Shown in pieces: positions 1 through 7,396 of a DNA stretch of 51,156 bases (its first letter is position 1; every line of letters starts with the position of its first letter). The DNA lies in contig CAAGKZ010000023.1 in NCBI GenBank assembly GCA_900770665.1, positions 1 to 51,156 of the forward strand. Direction: 5' to 3'. This stretch comes from Bacteroidaceae bacterium. Lineage in GTDB: Bacteria; Bacteroidota; Bacteroidia; Bacteroidales; Bacteroidaceae. The notes beneath the pieces were generated by a model, which saw nothing but the letters and a program-made list of their open reading frames with translations, was not told the origin of the DNA and did no database searches. The translations under genes and the position numbers were made by a program.

Positions 1-1657
1 AAAGATTCTCTGCATCGGTTGTCGCGCGGAAGTCACCGCAGGCATTGTAGAAACCGTTGATGGCACCGCCCTCGATGTGGATTTTCAATGGTGCATATTC
101 GGACAATTTATGAGGGAACTTTGTTTCATCGTCTGTTCCGTCGGGGTCGTATGTATCTACATTATAGCAGATATAAAGCATTCCGCCCGCCTGTGTAAAT
201 TCAATAACATTCAAGCCCTGCTGCAAGGCATAACCACCGGTCGCTGCATTCGTAATACGGTTATTGGAACCGGCATCTACAAGGCGCAGTGTTGCACCGG
301 TTTTTATCTCGCCCTCTACCATCACATATACTTTACCCGCCTGGTGTACATAGATACCTGTAGGGTTGTCGTTGTTGGCATGGGAATTTATTCCAAGCCA
401 TGATGTGATATCGCCGGCGATACTGTAGGGCTCGTACATCTGCACACGGAATTTCTTGGCATACTCAGCGCCCCAAGCATCCTTTGTATTATCAGCATTG
501 GCCTCACCCCAACCACTGCCGTAGGTTTTGTTATATATTTTGTCGACAAGCTGCTGCATTTCGTCTGTCAATGCCCGGTAAGCAGCTGTCGCCTGCGCTT
601 CAGCAAGCGAAGAGTACTTTGGTGTGTAACAAGCGGTCTCATTGAAGAGTGAAATGAAATTTTCACTCACTTTTGCTAAAGCCTCGGCTGTTGTAGGGTG
701 CTCATCGAGAATTTCCTGAAGTTCATCGGCTGTATACTCCACCTCATAAACCATCCAGTGAGAGCTGAGGGTACTGTTCTTATTATCCCAGCTTGAAACC
801 CTCGTACCACCATTATAATCATTTCCATCATCGTGCATAAAGCCATAGGATGTCCAGCCTTTAGTCTCCAAAGTGCTATAATACTTATCCGACTCCGCAA
901 ATGTAAAATTGTTTGCCGTCTGTGAATAGTCATCGGTCAAGGACCAAGCCACCTTGTTCACGTGAGCACCTTTCAAATACTTTGCATAGTAGAGATTACG
1001 CAACACAAAGTGGTCGCCCTCCTTGGTTACATACCACTGCTGCTTCAAGTTCGCTGTCTCCGTTGTTGCCGCATTTACTAAAGATTCGCTACAAGCGTTC
1101 AACGAACGTTTTGTATTTCTATTGACAAAACGATAGACCTTACCCTCCTCAAGTTCAGTCTTCGCTATGGTTATTTGCAAATTGGTAACAACAACGTGTT
1201 TATTATCACCTGCCAACAGAAAAGTCGCAGTTTCGCTATCTACATTCTCCACAGTCAATGTCTGTTCTGTGGCAGTAACAGTGTGAGCACTTCCGCCATC
1301 AGGAGTAATAGTTATGCTTCCACTACCATCTTTCAATTTATAATTAAAACTATAAGAAGTAATTACATATCCCGATACCGTAAGGCTCCAAGTCGAAGAT
1401 TTGCTTTGTCCGGAAGCAATCTCAAAACAACCGTCAGCAGCGTTTCTGTACATATTATTGGCACCGACGCTGATTGTCGTTGTCGGATAATCCGTGGTTG
1501 TAGAAGTCCAAACACTGGCATAATTGGCGCTACTGCTACTGCCGTACTCACCATTAGAAGAACTCACCGTGAAAGTCTTCGTTTCACTCTGCGCCCACGA
1601 TGTCGAACTCAACATCAGCAGCACAGCAACAAAAAGATGTGTAAAAATTCTTTTCAT
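1..1657 (-). CDS. Secreted M60-like (enhancin-type) metallopeptidase, partial
   Basis: The frame is open from an ATG at 1657 through the window edge (552 codons), so the C-terminal part is missing. Residues 1-22 form a signal peptide ending SSTSWAQ. A Ser/Thr/Gly-rich beta segment of about 150 residues follows, then a ricin-like beta-trefoil-type stretch (EEGKVYRFVNRN, LKQQWYVTKEGDHFVLRNLY). A helical part comes next (about 330-400). From about residue 420 the sequence resembles the N-terminal half of Bacteroides M60 domains: NPTGIYVHQAGKVYVMVEG, LQQGLNVIEFTQAGGMLYI, and a terminal IEGGAINGFYNACGD. The HEXXH zinc site expected further on lies outside the window, so activity cannot be judged. 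In related gut bacteria M60 proteins cleave mucin-type O-glycoproteins; that role here is inferred. An unrelated secreted beta-sandwich protein is the alternative. Confidence 0.62.
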   Translation of the reverse strand, partial: MKRIFTHLFVAVLLMLSSTSWAQSETKTFTVSSSNGEYGSSSSANYASVWTSTTTDYPTTTISVGANNMYRNAADGCFEIASGQSKSSTWSLTVSGYVITSYSFNYKLKDGSGSITITPDGGSAHTVTATEQTLTVENVDSETATFLLAGDNKHVVVTNLQITIAKTELEEGKVYRFVNRNTKRSLNACSESLVNAATTETANLKQQWYVTKEGDHFVLRNLYYAKYLKGAHVNKVAWSLTDDYSQTANNFTFAESDKYYSTLETKGWTSYGFMHDDGNDYNGGTRVSSWDNKNSTLSSHWMVYEVEYTADELQEILDEHPTTAEALAKVSENFISLFNETACYTPKYSSLAEAQATAAYRALTDEMQQLVDKIYNKTYGSGWGEANADNTKDAWGAEYAKKFRVQMYEPYSIAGDITSWLGINSHANNDNPTGIYVHQAGKVYVMVEGEIKTGATLRLVDAGSNNRITNAATGGYALQQGLNVIEFTQAGGMLYICYNVDTYDPDGTDDETKFPHKLSEYAPLKIHIEGGAINGFYNACGDFRATTDAENL

Positions 1658-1810
1658 TTTTTATTTTAGTTAGTTATTTATATTCAATACTTTACAAACC
1701 AAAGCCTTTTAAACTATTATTTACATCACTTAAAAAACGCCTGGAAATCGGTTTAAAAAAACTTGCATTTTTATGCGTAAAATATTACTGCACAATAGCA
1801 TGCAAACGTA

Positions 1811-1842
1811 CAAAGTTACGTTTTTTCACTAATTTTTACAAT
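1811..1842 (-). promoter_or_regulatory. Predicted promoter of the M60-like gene
   Basis: On the minus strand TAACTTTG (1818-1811) matches the Bacteroidota -7 consensus TAnnTTTG exactly. A TTG at 1841-1839 lies 20 nt upstream and can serve as the -33 element. The predicted start near 1804 gives a leader of roughly 147 nt before the ATG at 1657. Not experimentally supported. Confidence 0.5.
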
Positions 1843-1997
1843 AAAAAACCGCAAATTCTTCACACGCGCACGTATTATAATATGCGAAAGGTTCTTTTTT
1901 TTCAACGAATGCCATCGGCCGCACAGTGCAGTTAGCCGGGGTCATGAAACGCATACAAACGACAAGAGGAAAAGAAAAACTGCGCCACATATACCTG

Positions 1998-2022
1998 TTT
2001 ACAGAGATTATTACTATCTTCG
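1998..2022 (+). promoter_or_regulatory. Candidate promoter of metY
   Basis: TATCTTCG at 2015-2022 matches TAnnTTTG at seven of eight positions. TTTA at 1998-2001 lies upstream, but the 13-nt spacer is shorter than the usual 19-21 nt, so the -33 assignment is weak. The start codon of metY is 36 nt downstream of the box. Confidence 0.38.
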
Positions 2023-2057
2023 CGACACAAGTTGAATAAATTAACAGATAAAATACC

Positions 2058-3341
2058 ATGACAAAGAAACTTAATACAGGCACGCTGTGCGTGCAGGGCG
2101 GATGGCAGCCGAAGAAGGGCGAGGCGCGTGTGTTGCCCATTTTCCAGAGTACAACATTCAAGTATGACACAAGCGAGCAGATGGCGCGTCTGTTCGACCT
2201 TGAGGACAGCGGTTACTTCTACAGCCGCCTGCAGAACCCCACTGTTGACGCTGTGGGTGCAAAAATAAACGCCTTGGAAGGCGGTGTGGGTGCAGTGATG
2301 ACATCATCGGGCCAGGCTGCAAACTTCTATGCGATACTGAACATCTGCCAGGCAGGTGACCACTTTGTTTCGGCTACAACAATCTACGGCGGCACATACA
2401 ACCTTTTTGCCGTTACACTCAAGAAGATGGGCATTGAGGTTACATTTGTGGATGCCGATGCCCCTGCCGAGGAGATTGAAAAGGCTTTCCAGCCAAACAC
2501 GAAGGCACTGTTCGGCGAGACAATTTCGAACCCCAGCGTTAACGTGCTCAACATTGAGAAGTTTGCCGACATTGCTCACCGCAACGGTGTGCCCCTTATC
2601 GTTGACAACACATTTGCCACACCGGTGAACTGCCGCCCCATTGAGTGGGGAGCAGACATTGTGACACACTCTACAACAAAGTACATGGACGGTCACGCGG
2701 TTGCCGTTGGCGGTTGCGTCATCGACAGCGGAAACTTTGACTGGGAGGCACAGCACGACAAGTTCACCTGCCTTACCGAGCCCGATGAGAGCTACCACGG
2801 ACTCATATACACAAAGAATTTTGGCCGCGCGGCCTACATAACAAAGATGGTGTCGCAGGTGATGCGCGACCTGGGTGCTATGATGGCTCCCGAGAATGCG
2901 TTCCTGCTGAACCTGGGACTTGAGACACTGCACCTGCGCATGCCACGCCACTGCGAGAACGCACAGAAGGTTGCCGAGTACCTTGAGAAGCACCCTAAAG
3001 TAAAATGGGTAAACTACTGCGGCCTGCCAAGCAGCAAATATTACGAGCTTGCACAAAAATACCTGCCAAATGGCGGTTGCGGTGTGATGGCGTTTGCCGT
3101 TGAGGGTAACAAGGAGGATGCAATACGCTTTATGGACAGCCTGAAGTTCATTGCCATTGTGACACACGTGGCCGATGCACGCTCGTGTGTGCTGAACCCG
3201 GCAAGCCACACTCACCGCCAGCTGAGCAACGAGCAGCTCATTGAGGCAGGCATCGACCCCGATTTGATTCGCCTCTCTGTGGGCATTGAGGATGCCGAGG
3301 ATATCATTGCCGACCTTGAGCAGGCATTGCAGGCTTTCTAA
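2058..3341 (+). CDS. metY: O-acetylhomoserine sulfhydrylase (PLP-dependent Cys/Met metabolism enzyme)
   Basis: The 427-residue product is a full-length Cys/Met-metabolism PLP enzyme of the MetY type. It makes homocysteine (or methionine) from O-acetylhomoserine and sulfide (or methanethiol) in the cytosol. Visible marks are the N-terminal FYSRLQNPT (53-61), the cofactor-stacking segment SSGQAANFYAIL (83-94), the aspartate of IVDNTFATP (181-189), and the PLP lysine K208 in THSTTKYMDGH. The length and the GYFYSRLQNPT motif favour MetY over the shorter cystathionine gamma-synthase/lyase relatives. It starts 400 bp from the divergent peptidase gene. The next gene starts only 18 bp after its stop, so the two may be co-transcribed. 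Confidence 0.93.
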   Translation: MTKKLNTGTLCVQGGWQPKKGEARVLPIFQSTTFKYDTSEQMARLFDLEDSGYFYSRLQNPTVDAVGAKINALEGGVGAVMTSSGQAANFYAILNICQAGDHFVSATTIYGGTYNLFAVTLKKMGIEVTFVDADAPAEEIEKAFQPNTKALFGETISNPSVNVLNIEKFADIAHRNGVPLIVDNTFATPVNCRPIEWGADIVTHSTTKYMDGHAVAVGGCVIDSGNFDWEAQHDKFTCLTEPDESYHGLIYTKNFGRAAYITKMVSQVMRDLGAMMAPENAFLLNLGLETLHLRMPRHCENAQKVAEYLEKHPKVKWVNYCGLPSSKYYELAQKYLPNGGCGVMAFAVEGNKEDAIRFMDSLKFIAIVTHVADARSCVLNPASHTHRQLSNEQLIEAGIDPDLIRLSVGIEDAEDIIADLEQALQAF

Positions 3342-3359
3342 AAAGCTAAAATATTATAT

Positions 3360-4001
3360 ATGAAGAAAATACTTTTGCTTGCATGTGCGATGCTTTGGTG
3401 CGGCGGTGCCGCTGCCGGTGTCAAAACAGTGACTCTACCTTCCGACTCCACACACACTAGAATGGGAATAAAGAAGATGGAGCTGAAGACGGCGGACAAA
3501 CCCGCCGGCATGGAGAAGACTGAGCCAAAGAAAGCCGAAAAGCCAAGAGTTGAGAAAAACGAGATTAAACCCGACGTTACACCTATTGTTGAGATTACTC
3601 CTTTGGCAACTGAAAGCAAAAGCACAGCCGAGGAGATGAAAAACATGGCAAAAAGGGAAAGCGGCAGCACTGCGGCAAAAAAGTCCGTAACACCTGCCGT
3701 GAGCTATCCCTACTACCCCGGAGGCAACATTGCAATAAGGGAGTGGGTGAGAAAGAACCAGCAATACCCGCCCGAGTGCAAGCGCGAACGCCTGAGAGGA
3801 AGGGTTGAGGTTATGGTTGCCATTGCACCAGACGGCACACCACACAGTGCCACAATATCAAAGAGCAGCGGAAACGTACACATGGATGCCGAGGCTTTGC
3901 GTATTGCAGAGATGATGCCAAAATGGCAACCGGCACCCGAGAGCGACGACCCGCAAGGGATTGATTACATTATCTTTGTAAACTTCCGCCCGGGAAGGTG
4001 A
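3360..4001 (+). CDS. Secreted TonB C-terminal domain protein
   Basis: The 213-residue product begins with an export signal (MKKILLLACAMLWCGGAAAG). A Lys/Glu/Pro-rich spacer of about 90 residues resembles the periplasm-spanning part of TonB. Residues 118-213 form a TonB C-terminal domain: YYPGGNIAIREWVRKNQQYP, LRGRVEVMVAIAPDGT and WQPAPE. A classical TonB is held in the inner membrane by an uncleaved N-terminal helix and energises outer-membrane receptors. Here the N-terminus looks like a cleavable signal with no lipobox, so the protein may be soluble in the periplasm. Its stop codon TGA (3999-4001) lies inside the start of a repeat array of GGTGAAA-type units. Confidence 0.8.
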   Translation: MKKILLLACAMLWCGGAAAGVKTVTLPSDSTHTRMGIKKMELKTADKPAGMEKTEPKKAEKPRVEKNEIKPDVTPIVEITPLATESKSTAEEMKNMAKRESGSTAAKKSVTPAVSYPYYPGGNIAIREWVRKNQQYPPECKRERLRGRVEVMVAIAPDGTPHSATISKSSGNVHMDAEALRIAEMMPKWQPAPESDDPQGIDYIIFVNFRPGR

Positions 4002-4034
4002 AAAAGGTGAAAACGGAAAACGGAAAACGGAAAG
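3996..4034 (+). repeat. Purine-rich heptamer array, left arm
   Basis: Tandem 7-nt units of the type GAAAACG, preceded by GGTGAAA variants, run from the stop codon of the TonB-like gene. They end in GAAAGCTCG. A shorter copy (GAAAACG units then the same end GAAAGCTCGTGCAAGCGAG) recurs at about 4282-4317. The facing arm at 4367-4448 is pyrimidine-rich and complementary in type. Confidence 0.75.
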
Positions 4035-4432
4035 CTCGTGCAAGCGAGTGAGTGAAAATTTATTTTCAATCGCAACGAGCGCGGCCGAGGTTCAATCGCA
4101 CGAAGTGCGGTTAAAGCTGCGGGTGAGCGAATTTCTTGATTAAGCGAGCTTAACACAAACTTGTTTGATGTTATACTGCGAGTGATAAAGAAATCAACAT
4201 TGTTAATGTGGGGAAGTTTACTTACACACAAAGCGAGCGGAAGCAGGTTCAATCGCACGAAGTGCTGTTAAAACGGGAAACTGAAAACGGAAAACGGAAA
4301 GCTCGTGCAAGCGAGTGAGGTTAAATCACATAATGAAAGCACGATGTTTGAAATTCAAACATCGTGCTTTCTGTTTTCCGTTTTCAGTTTCCACTTTTAA
4401 CCTTTCCGTTTTCACCTTTCACCTTTCCGTTT
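4002..4432. other. Repeat-rich convergent intergenic region
   Basis: No gene is seen in this 431-bp spacer. It contains heptamer arrays at both ends and two copies of a segment reading TTCAATCGCACGAAGTGC followed by (G/T)GTTAAA (about 4091-4115 and 4248-4272). Two copies of AAAGCTCGTGCAAGCGAG lie at about 4031-4048 and 4298-4315, and a perfect 16-bp hairpin at 4335-4371. Related motifs recur at 23285-23594, so this looks like a dispersed intergenic element and not a decayed gene. Confidence 0.7.
4335..4371. terminator. Perfect 16-bp hairpin between convergent genes
   Basis: GAAAGCACGATGTTTG (4335-4350) pairs perfectly with 4356-4371 around an AAATT loop. It lies between the convergent TonB-like gene (plus) and sufE (minus) and is suited to end both transcripts. 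The T-content downstream on the plus strand is moderate (CTGTTTTCCGTTTT) and poor on the minus strand. Confidence 0.65.
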
Positions 4433-4450
4433 TCACCTTTCACCTTTCGC
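4367..4450 (+). repeat. Pyrimidine-rich heptamer array, right arm
   Basis: Units such as CTTTCAC, TTTTCAG and TTTCCGTTTTC follow each other with a mainly 7-nt period. On the minus strand they read as GAAAGGT/GAAAACG units, the same as the left arm at 3996-4034, so the region is bracketed by inverted arrays. The last codons and the TGA stop of sufE are made of this repeat. Confidence 0.72.
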
Positions 4451-4861
4451 TTTAAAGGCAAGAGCATAGAGCCTCATCTGCTTTATCATTGCCAGCAGGC
4501 CGTTGCTGCGCGTTGGGGAGAGGTGCTCCTTGAGCCCGATAGCCTCGACAAAATATGGTTCATTCTCCAGTATCTCATCGGGGATGCGGCCTGAATAGAC
4601 CTTGATGAGCAATGAGACGATACCCTTTACAATGAGTGCATCACTCTCGGCACGGAACAGTACCTTGCCATCGACATAATCGGCCTGCAACCACACGCGG
4701 CTCTGGCAGCCCTCGATGAGGTTGTTGTCGGTCTTGTACTCCGCGGGCAGCGGTTCCTGTTCGCCGCCAAGGTCTATGAGCAGCTGATAACGGTCGAGCC
4801 AATCGTCAAAATCGTTGAACTCGAGTATAATCTCGTCCTGTATCTCTTTTATTGTAGCCAT
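4433..4861 (-). CDS. sufE: SufE-family Fe-S cluster assembly sulfur acceptor
   Basis: The 142-residue product matches SufE in length and sequence: an N-terminal helical part (DDWLDRYQLLIDLG), LPAEYKTDNNLIEGCQSRVWL with the sulfur-accepting C52, and DALIVKGIVSLLIKVYSG. SufE takes persulfide sulfur from the cysteine desulfurase SufS and passes it to the SufBCD scaffold. No other suf gene is in the window. The start overlaps the stop of the upstream peptidase gene by one base (TAATG), so it is the last gene of the minus-strand cluster. Its C-terminus KGER and stop are read from the heptamer repeat. Confidence 0.9.
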   Translation of the reverse strand: MATIKEIQDEIILEFNDFDDWLDRYQLLIDLGGEQEPLPAEYKTDNNLIEGCQSRVWLQADYVDGKVLFRAESDALIVKGIVSLLIKVYSGRIPDEILENEPYFVEAIGLKEHLSPTRSNGLLAMIKQMRLYALAFKAKGER

Positions 4862-5889
4862 TATTTCTCGTTGTATATTACTGTAAGCACTGTCTGCCCC
4901 ACTGCCTTGAGGGTGGCGGCATCAATCCAGTCCATATCGTCCTTCATGGTGTGATGATAGGGGCCGAAACCGTTGGGGCTTTTGGGGTCGTAGTTGATTA
5001 TATCAATGCAGGGTATGCCTGCAGTGGTGTTGACATAAAAATGGTCGTCAGTGATTGCACCACCCTCTTCATTGACAAAATAGTCTGAATAGCCTGCCTT
5101 GTGAGCCCAATCCCAAACGTTACGCACCACTCCGGGAGCGAAATAGGTCGAATAATACTCATGGTTGAATACAGAGCCCGGGGCACCTACAATGTCGAGC
5201 AGTATGCCGTAGCGTGGAGCATAGCCTGCCACATGGGGGAAATAGGCCCAGTATTGCGAGCCCAAAGCCCAAGAGTGCCTGTTGCCGGAGTATTTCTCGA
5301 CATCGTTCTCGTGAAGGCCGTAGTCCTCGGCATCGAAAAGTATGATGTCGACACCCACCTTAGTGGGGTTCATAGAGAGCTGGCGTGCAATCTCCAACAG
5401 CACTCCCACTCCACTGCCGCCGTCGTTGGCGCCGGGCAGGGGTTTGTAGTGGTTGGCCTTGTCGGGGTCGGAATCGGCCCATGGACGGGTATCCCAATGG
5501 GCGCATAGCATTATGCGCTCCGTCTTCTGCGGCTGGAACTGTGCTATGATGTTACGTGCCTTGAGAATATCACCGTTATATGCCTTGAGGTCAACATCCT
5601 GTGTGACCACGTCGGCACCGTAGGAGCGCAGTTTCTCAACAAGATAATCGCCGCACTTACGGTGCGTTGCAGTACCGGGCACACGGGGGCCGAAAGCTAC
5701 CTGACGGGCAACAAAACTGTATGCGCTGTCGGCATCAAATATGGGCACAATGGCTACCGGTTCAATGGTTTTTGCAGCATCGTCGTGCGACGTAGCCTCA
5801 ACCGCCGGTTCCTTTGCAGTCTCATTTTTTGCAGCGCCACCGCAGCTGACAAAAAGCAGTGCAAGAAGCAGTGTATACACTTTGTACAT
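4861..5889 (-). CDS. M28-family zinc peptidase lipoprotein, glutaminyl-cyclotransferase-like
   Basis: The 342-residue product has a lipoprotein signal (LLFVSC, lipidated C16), then an M28 peptidase fold. Zinc-site and active-site segments are visible: AHWDTRPW (130-137), LPGANDGGSGVGVLLEIA (151-168), LFDAEDYG, and a late DDHFYVN/YHHTMKDD region. The DTRPWAD and GANDGGSG pattern is that of the glutaminyl-peptide cyclotransferase branch of M28, which forms N-terminal pyroglutamate. An aminopeptidase activity is the alternative. It is probably anchored to a cell-envelope membrane facing the periplasm. It lies between cysS (6 bp upstream) and sufE (1-bp overlap). Confidence 0.82.
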   Translation of the reverse strand: MYKVYTLLLALLFVSCGGAAKNETAKEPAVEATSHDDAAKTIEPVAIVPIFDADSAYSFVARQVAFGPRVPGTATHRKCGDYLVEKLRSYGADVVTQDVDLKAYNGDILKARNIIAQFQPQKTERIMLCAHWDTRPWADSDPDKANHYKPLPGANDGGSGVGVLLEIARQLSMNPTKVGVDIILFDAEDYGLHENDVEKYSGNRHSWALGSQYWAYFPHVAGYAPRYGILLDIVGAPGSVFNHEYYSTYFAPGVVRNVWDWAHKAGYSDYFVNEEGGAITDDHFYVNTTAGIPCIDIINYDPKSPNGFGPYHHTMKDDMDWIDAATLKAVGQTVLTVIYNEK

Positions 5890-5895
5890 AATATT

Positions 5896-7371
5896 TTAAC
5901 GGTTTAGTCTCCAGGTTGTACCCTCCTTACCGTCCTTGATTTCAAAGCCAAGCTCGGCAAGTTCGTTGCGTATCTTGTCGCTGGTAGCCCAGTCTTTGTT
6001 TGCCTTGGCAATCTGACGCTGCTGCAAGAGCATGTCGACAACCTTACCGTATGCCTCCTCACGGGCGCCGTTAGAGCCCTGCTCCTCGCGCAAGCCGAGG
6101 ATATCGAAAGCAAAAAGGTGGAATACTTCCTTGAGTTCGGCAAGGTCGGCCTCGCTGATGGTTGCCTTCTTGTCGGCAAGCTGGTTGATGGCACGCGATG
6201 CATCGAACAGATGTGAGATGACCTGTGCGGTGTTCATATCGTCGTTCATGGCATCGTAGCACTTTGCACGCAGCTCCTTCACGTCGACAGTTGTCTCGCC
6301 CGAAGCTGTGAGGCCGCAGAGTGTCTTGTATGCCTCGAGCAGACGCTGCATGCCCTTCTCGGCAGCCTGCAGTGCCTCGTTGCTGAAATCGACGGTACTG
6401 CGGTAGTGTGCCTGCAGGATGAAGAAGCGGATGGTCATTGGCGAGTAGGCCTGCGCCAACAGTTTGTGCGTACCGTTGAAGAACTCATCGAGGGTGATGA
6501 AGTTACCCAGCGACTTGCCCATCTTGGTGCCGTTGATGGTTATCATGTTGTTGTGCATCCAGTATTTCACTACATGATGACCCATTGCGGCCATGCCCTG
6601 CGCAATCTCACACTCGTGGTGCGGGAACACAAGATCCATGCCACCGCCGTGGATGTCGAACTGCTCGCCAAGATATTTGCGTCCCATGGCCGTACACTCG
6701 CAATGCCAACCGGGGAAGCCGTTGCTCCATGGTGATGGCCAGCGCATGATATGCTCGGGCTGGGCGCACTTCCAGAGAGCGAAATCGGCGGGGTTGCGTT
6801 TCTCGTCCTGTCCGTCGAGCTCGCGGGTGGTATTGAGGACATCGTCGAGGTTGCGACCCGAGAGGATACCGTACTTGTGTGCCTTGTCGTACTTTGCAAC
6901 ATCAAAGTATACAGAGCCCTGGCTCTCGTAGGCAAAGCCGTTGTCGAGAATCTCCTTTACAAGCTCTATCTGCTCGATGATGTGACCCGACGCGTGTGGT
7001 TCTATGCTTGGTGGCAACACGTTCAGGGCATCCATAACCTTGTGATAGTGCAGTGTGTACTGCTGCACAACCTCCATTGGCTCAATCTGCTCAAGGCGTG
7101 CCTTCTTTGCTATCTTGTCCTCGCCCTCGTCTGCATCGTGCTCAAGATGGCCTACATCGGTGATGTTACGCACGTAACGTACCTTGTAACCAAGGTTCTG
7201 CAAGTAGCGGAACAGCACGTCGAACGTGATTGCGGGGCGCGCATGACCAAGATGCGCGGGGCCATAGACTGTGGGGCCGCATACATAAAGACCCACATTG
7301 GGGGCGTTGAGCGGCTCGAACTGCTCTTTCTTGCGAGAGAGCGTGTTGTATATCATAAACTTGTTTTCCAT
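5896..7371 (-). CDS. cysS: Cysteinyl-tRNA synthetase
   Basis: With the ATG at 7371 the product has 491 residues, normal for the family. An in-frame start further upstream at 7419 is possible but would overlap the preceding gene and add a non-conserved leader. The class I signature HLGH is at 40-43 in CGPTVYGPAHLGHAR. The zinc ligands are C31, C224 (GWHCECTAM) and the FPHHECE segment. The KMSKS loop reads KMGKS (283-287). It charges tRNA-Cys in the cytosol. It sits between an Ig-like lipoprotein gene and the M28 peptidase gene on one strand and is probably co-transcribed with them. Confidence 0.95.
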   Translation of the reverse strand: MENKFMIYNTLSRKKEQFEPLNAPNVGLYVCGPTVYGPAHLGHARPAITFDVLFRYLQNLGYKVRYVRNITDVGHLEHDADEGEDKIAKKARLEQIEPMEVVQQYTLHYHKVMDALNVLPPSIEPHASGHIIEQIELVKEILDNGFAYESQGSVYFDVAKYDKAHKYGILSGRNLDDVLNTTRELDGQDEKRNPADFALWKCAQPEHIMRWPSPWSNGFPGWHCECTAMGRKYLGEQFDIHGGGMDLVFPHHECEIAQGMAAMGHHVVKYWMHNNMITINGTKMGKSLGNFITLDEFFNGTHKLLAQAYSPMTIRFFILQAHYRSTVDFSNEALQAAEKGMQRLLEAYKTLCGLTASGETTVDVKELRAKCYDAMNDDMNTAQVISHLFDASRAINQLADKKATISEADLAELKEVFHLFAFDILGLREEQGSNGAREEAYGKVVDMLLQQRQIAKANKDWATSDKIRNELAELGFEIKDGKEGTTWRLNR

Positions 7372-7396
7372 ATCTCTATTTTTTGTATTTATATCG

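Larger units (their letters stand above)
1658..2057. other. Divergent intergenic region between M60-like gene and metY
   Basis: This AT-rich spacer of 400 bp has no convincing gene. It carries a minus-strand promoter for the peptidase gene (1811-1842) and a plus-strand -7-like box for metY (2015-2022). A short GCAT-TTTT-ATGC hairpin is visible around 1767-1778. A T8 run at about 1892-1899 follows a weak hairpin containing TATTATAATA. I saw no SAM-riboswitch-like fold upstream of metY by eye. Confidence 0.6.

Noticed and set aside
77..403. Open frame of 108 codons on the plus strand at the left end.
   Set aside because: It is antisense to the signal-peptide-bearing M60-like gene, whose frame stays open for 552 codons and has domain signatures.
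1658..2057. SAM riboswitch or other leader upstream of metY.
   Set aside because: The candidate promoter leaves a leader of only about 30 nt, and no conserved riboswitch core was seen in the spacer.
2304..3215. Long open frame opposite metY on the minus strand (303 codons).
   Set aside because: It is the antisense shadow of a clear MetY gene, is Cys/Val/His-rich with no recognisable domain, and has no promoter of its own.
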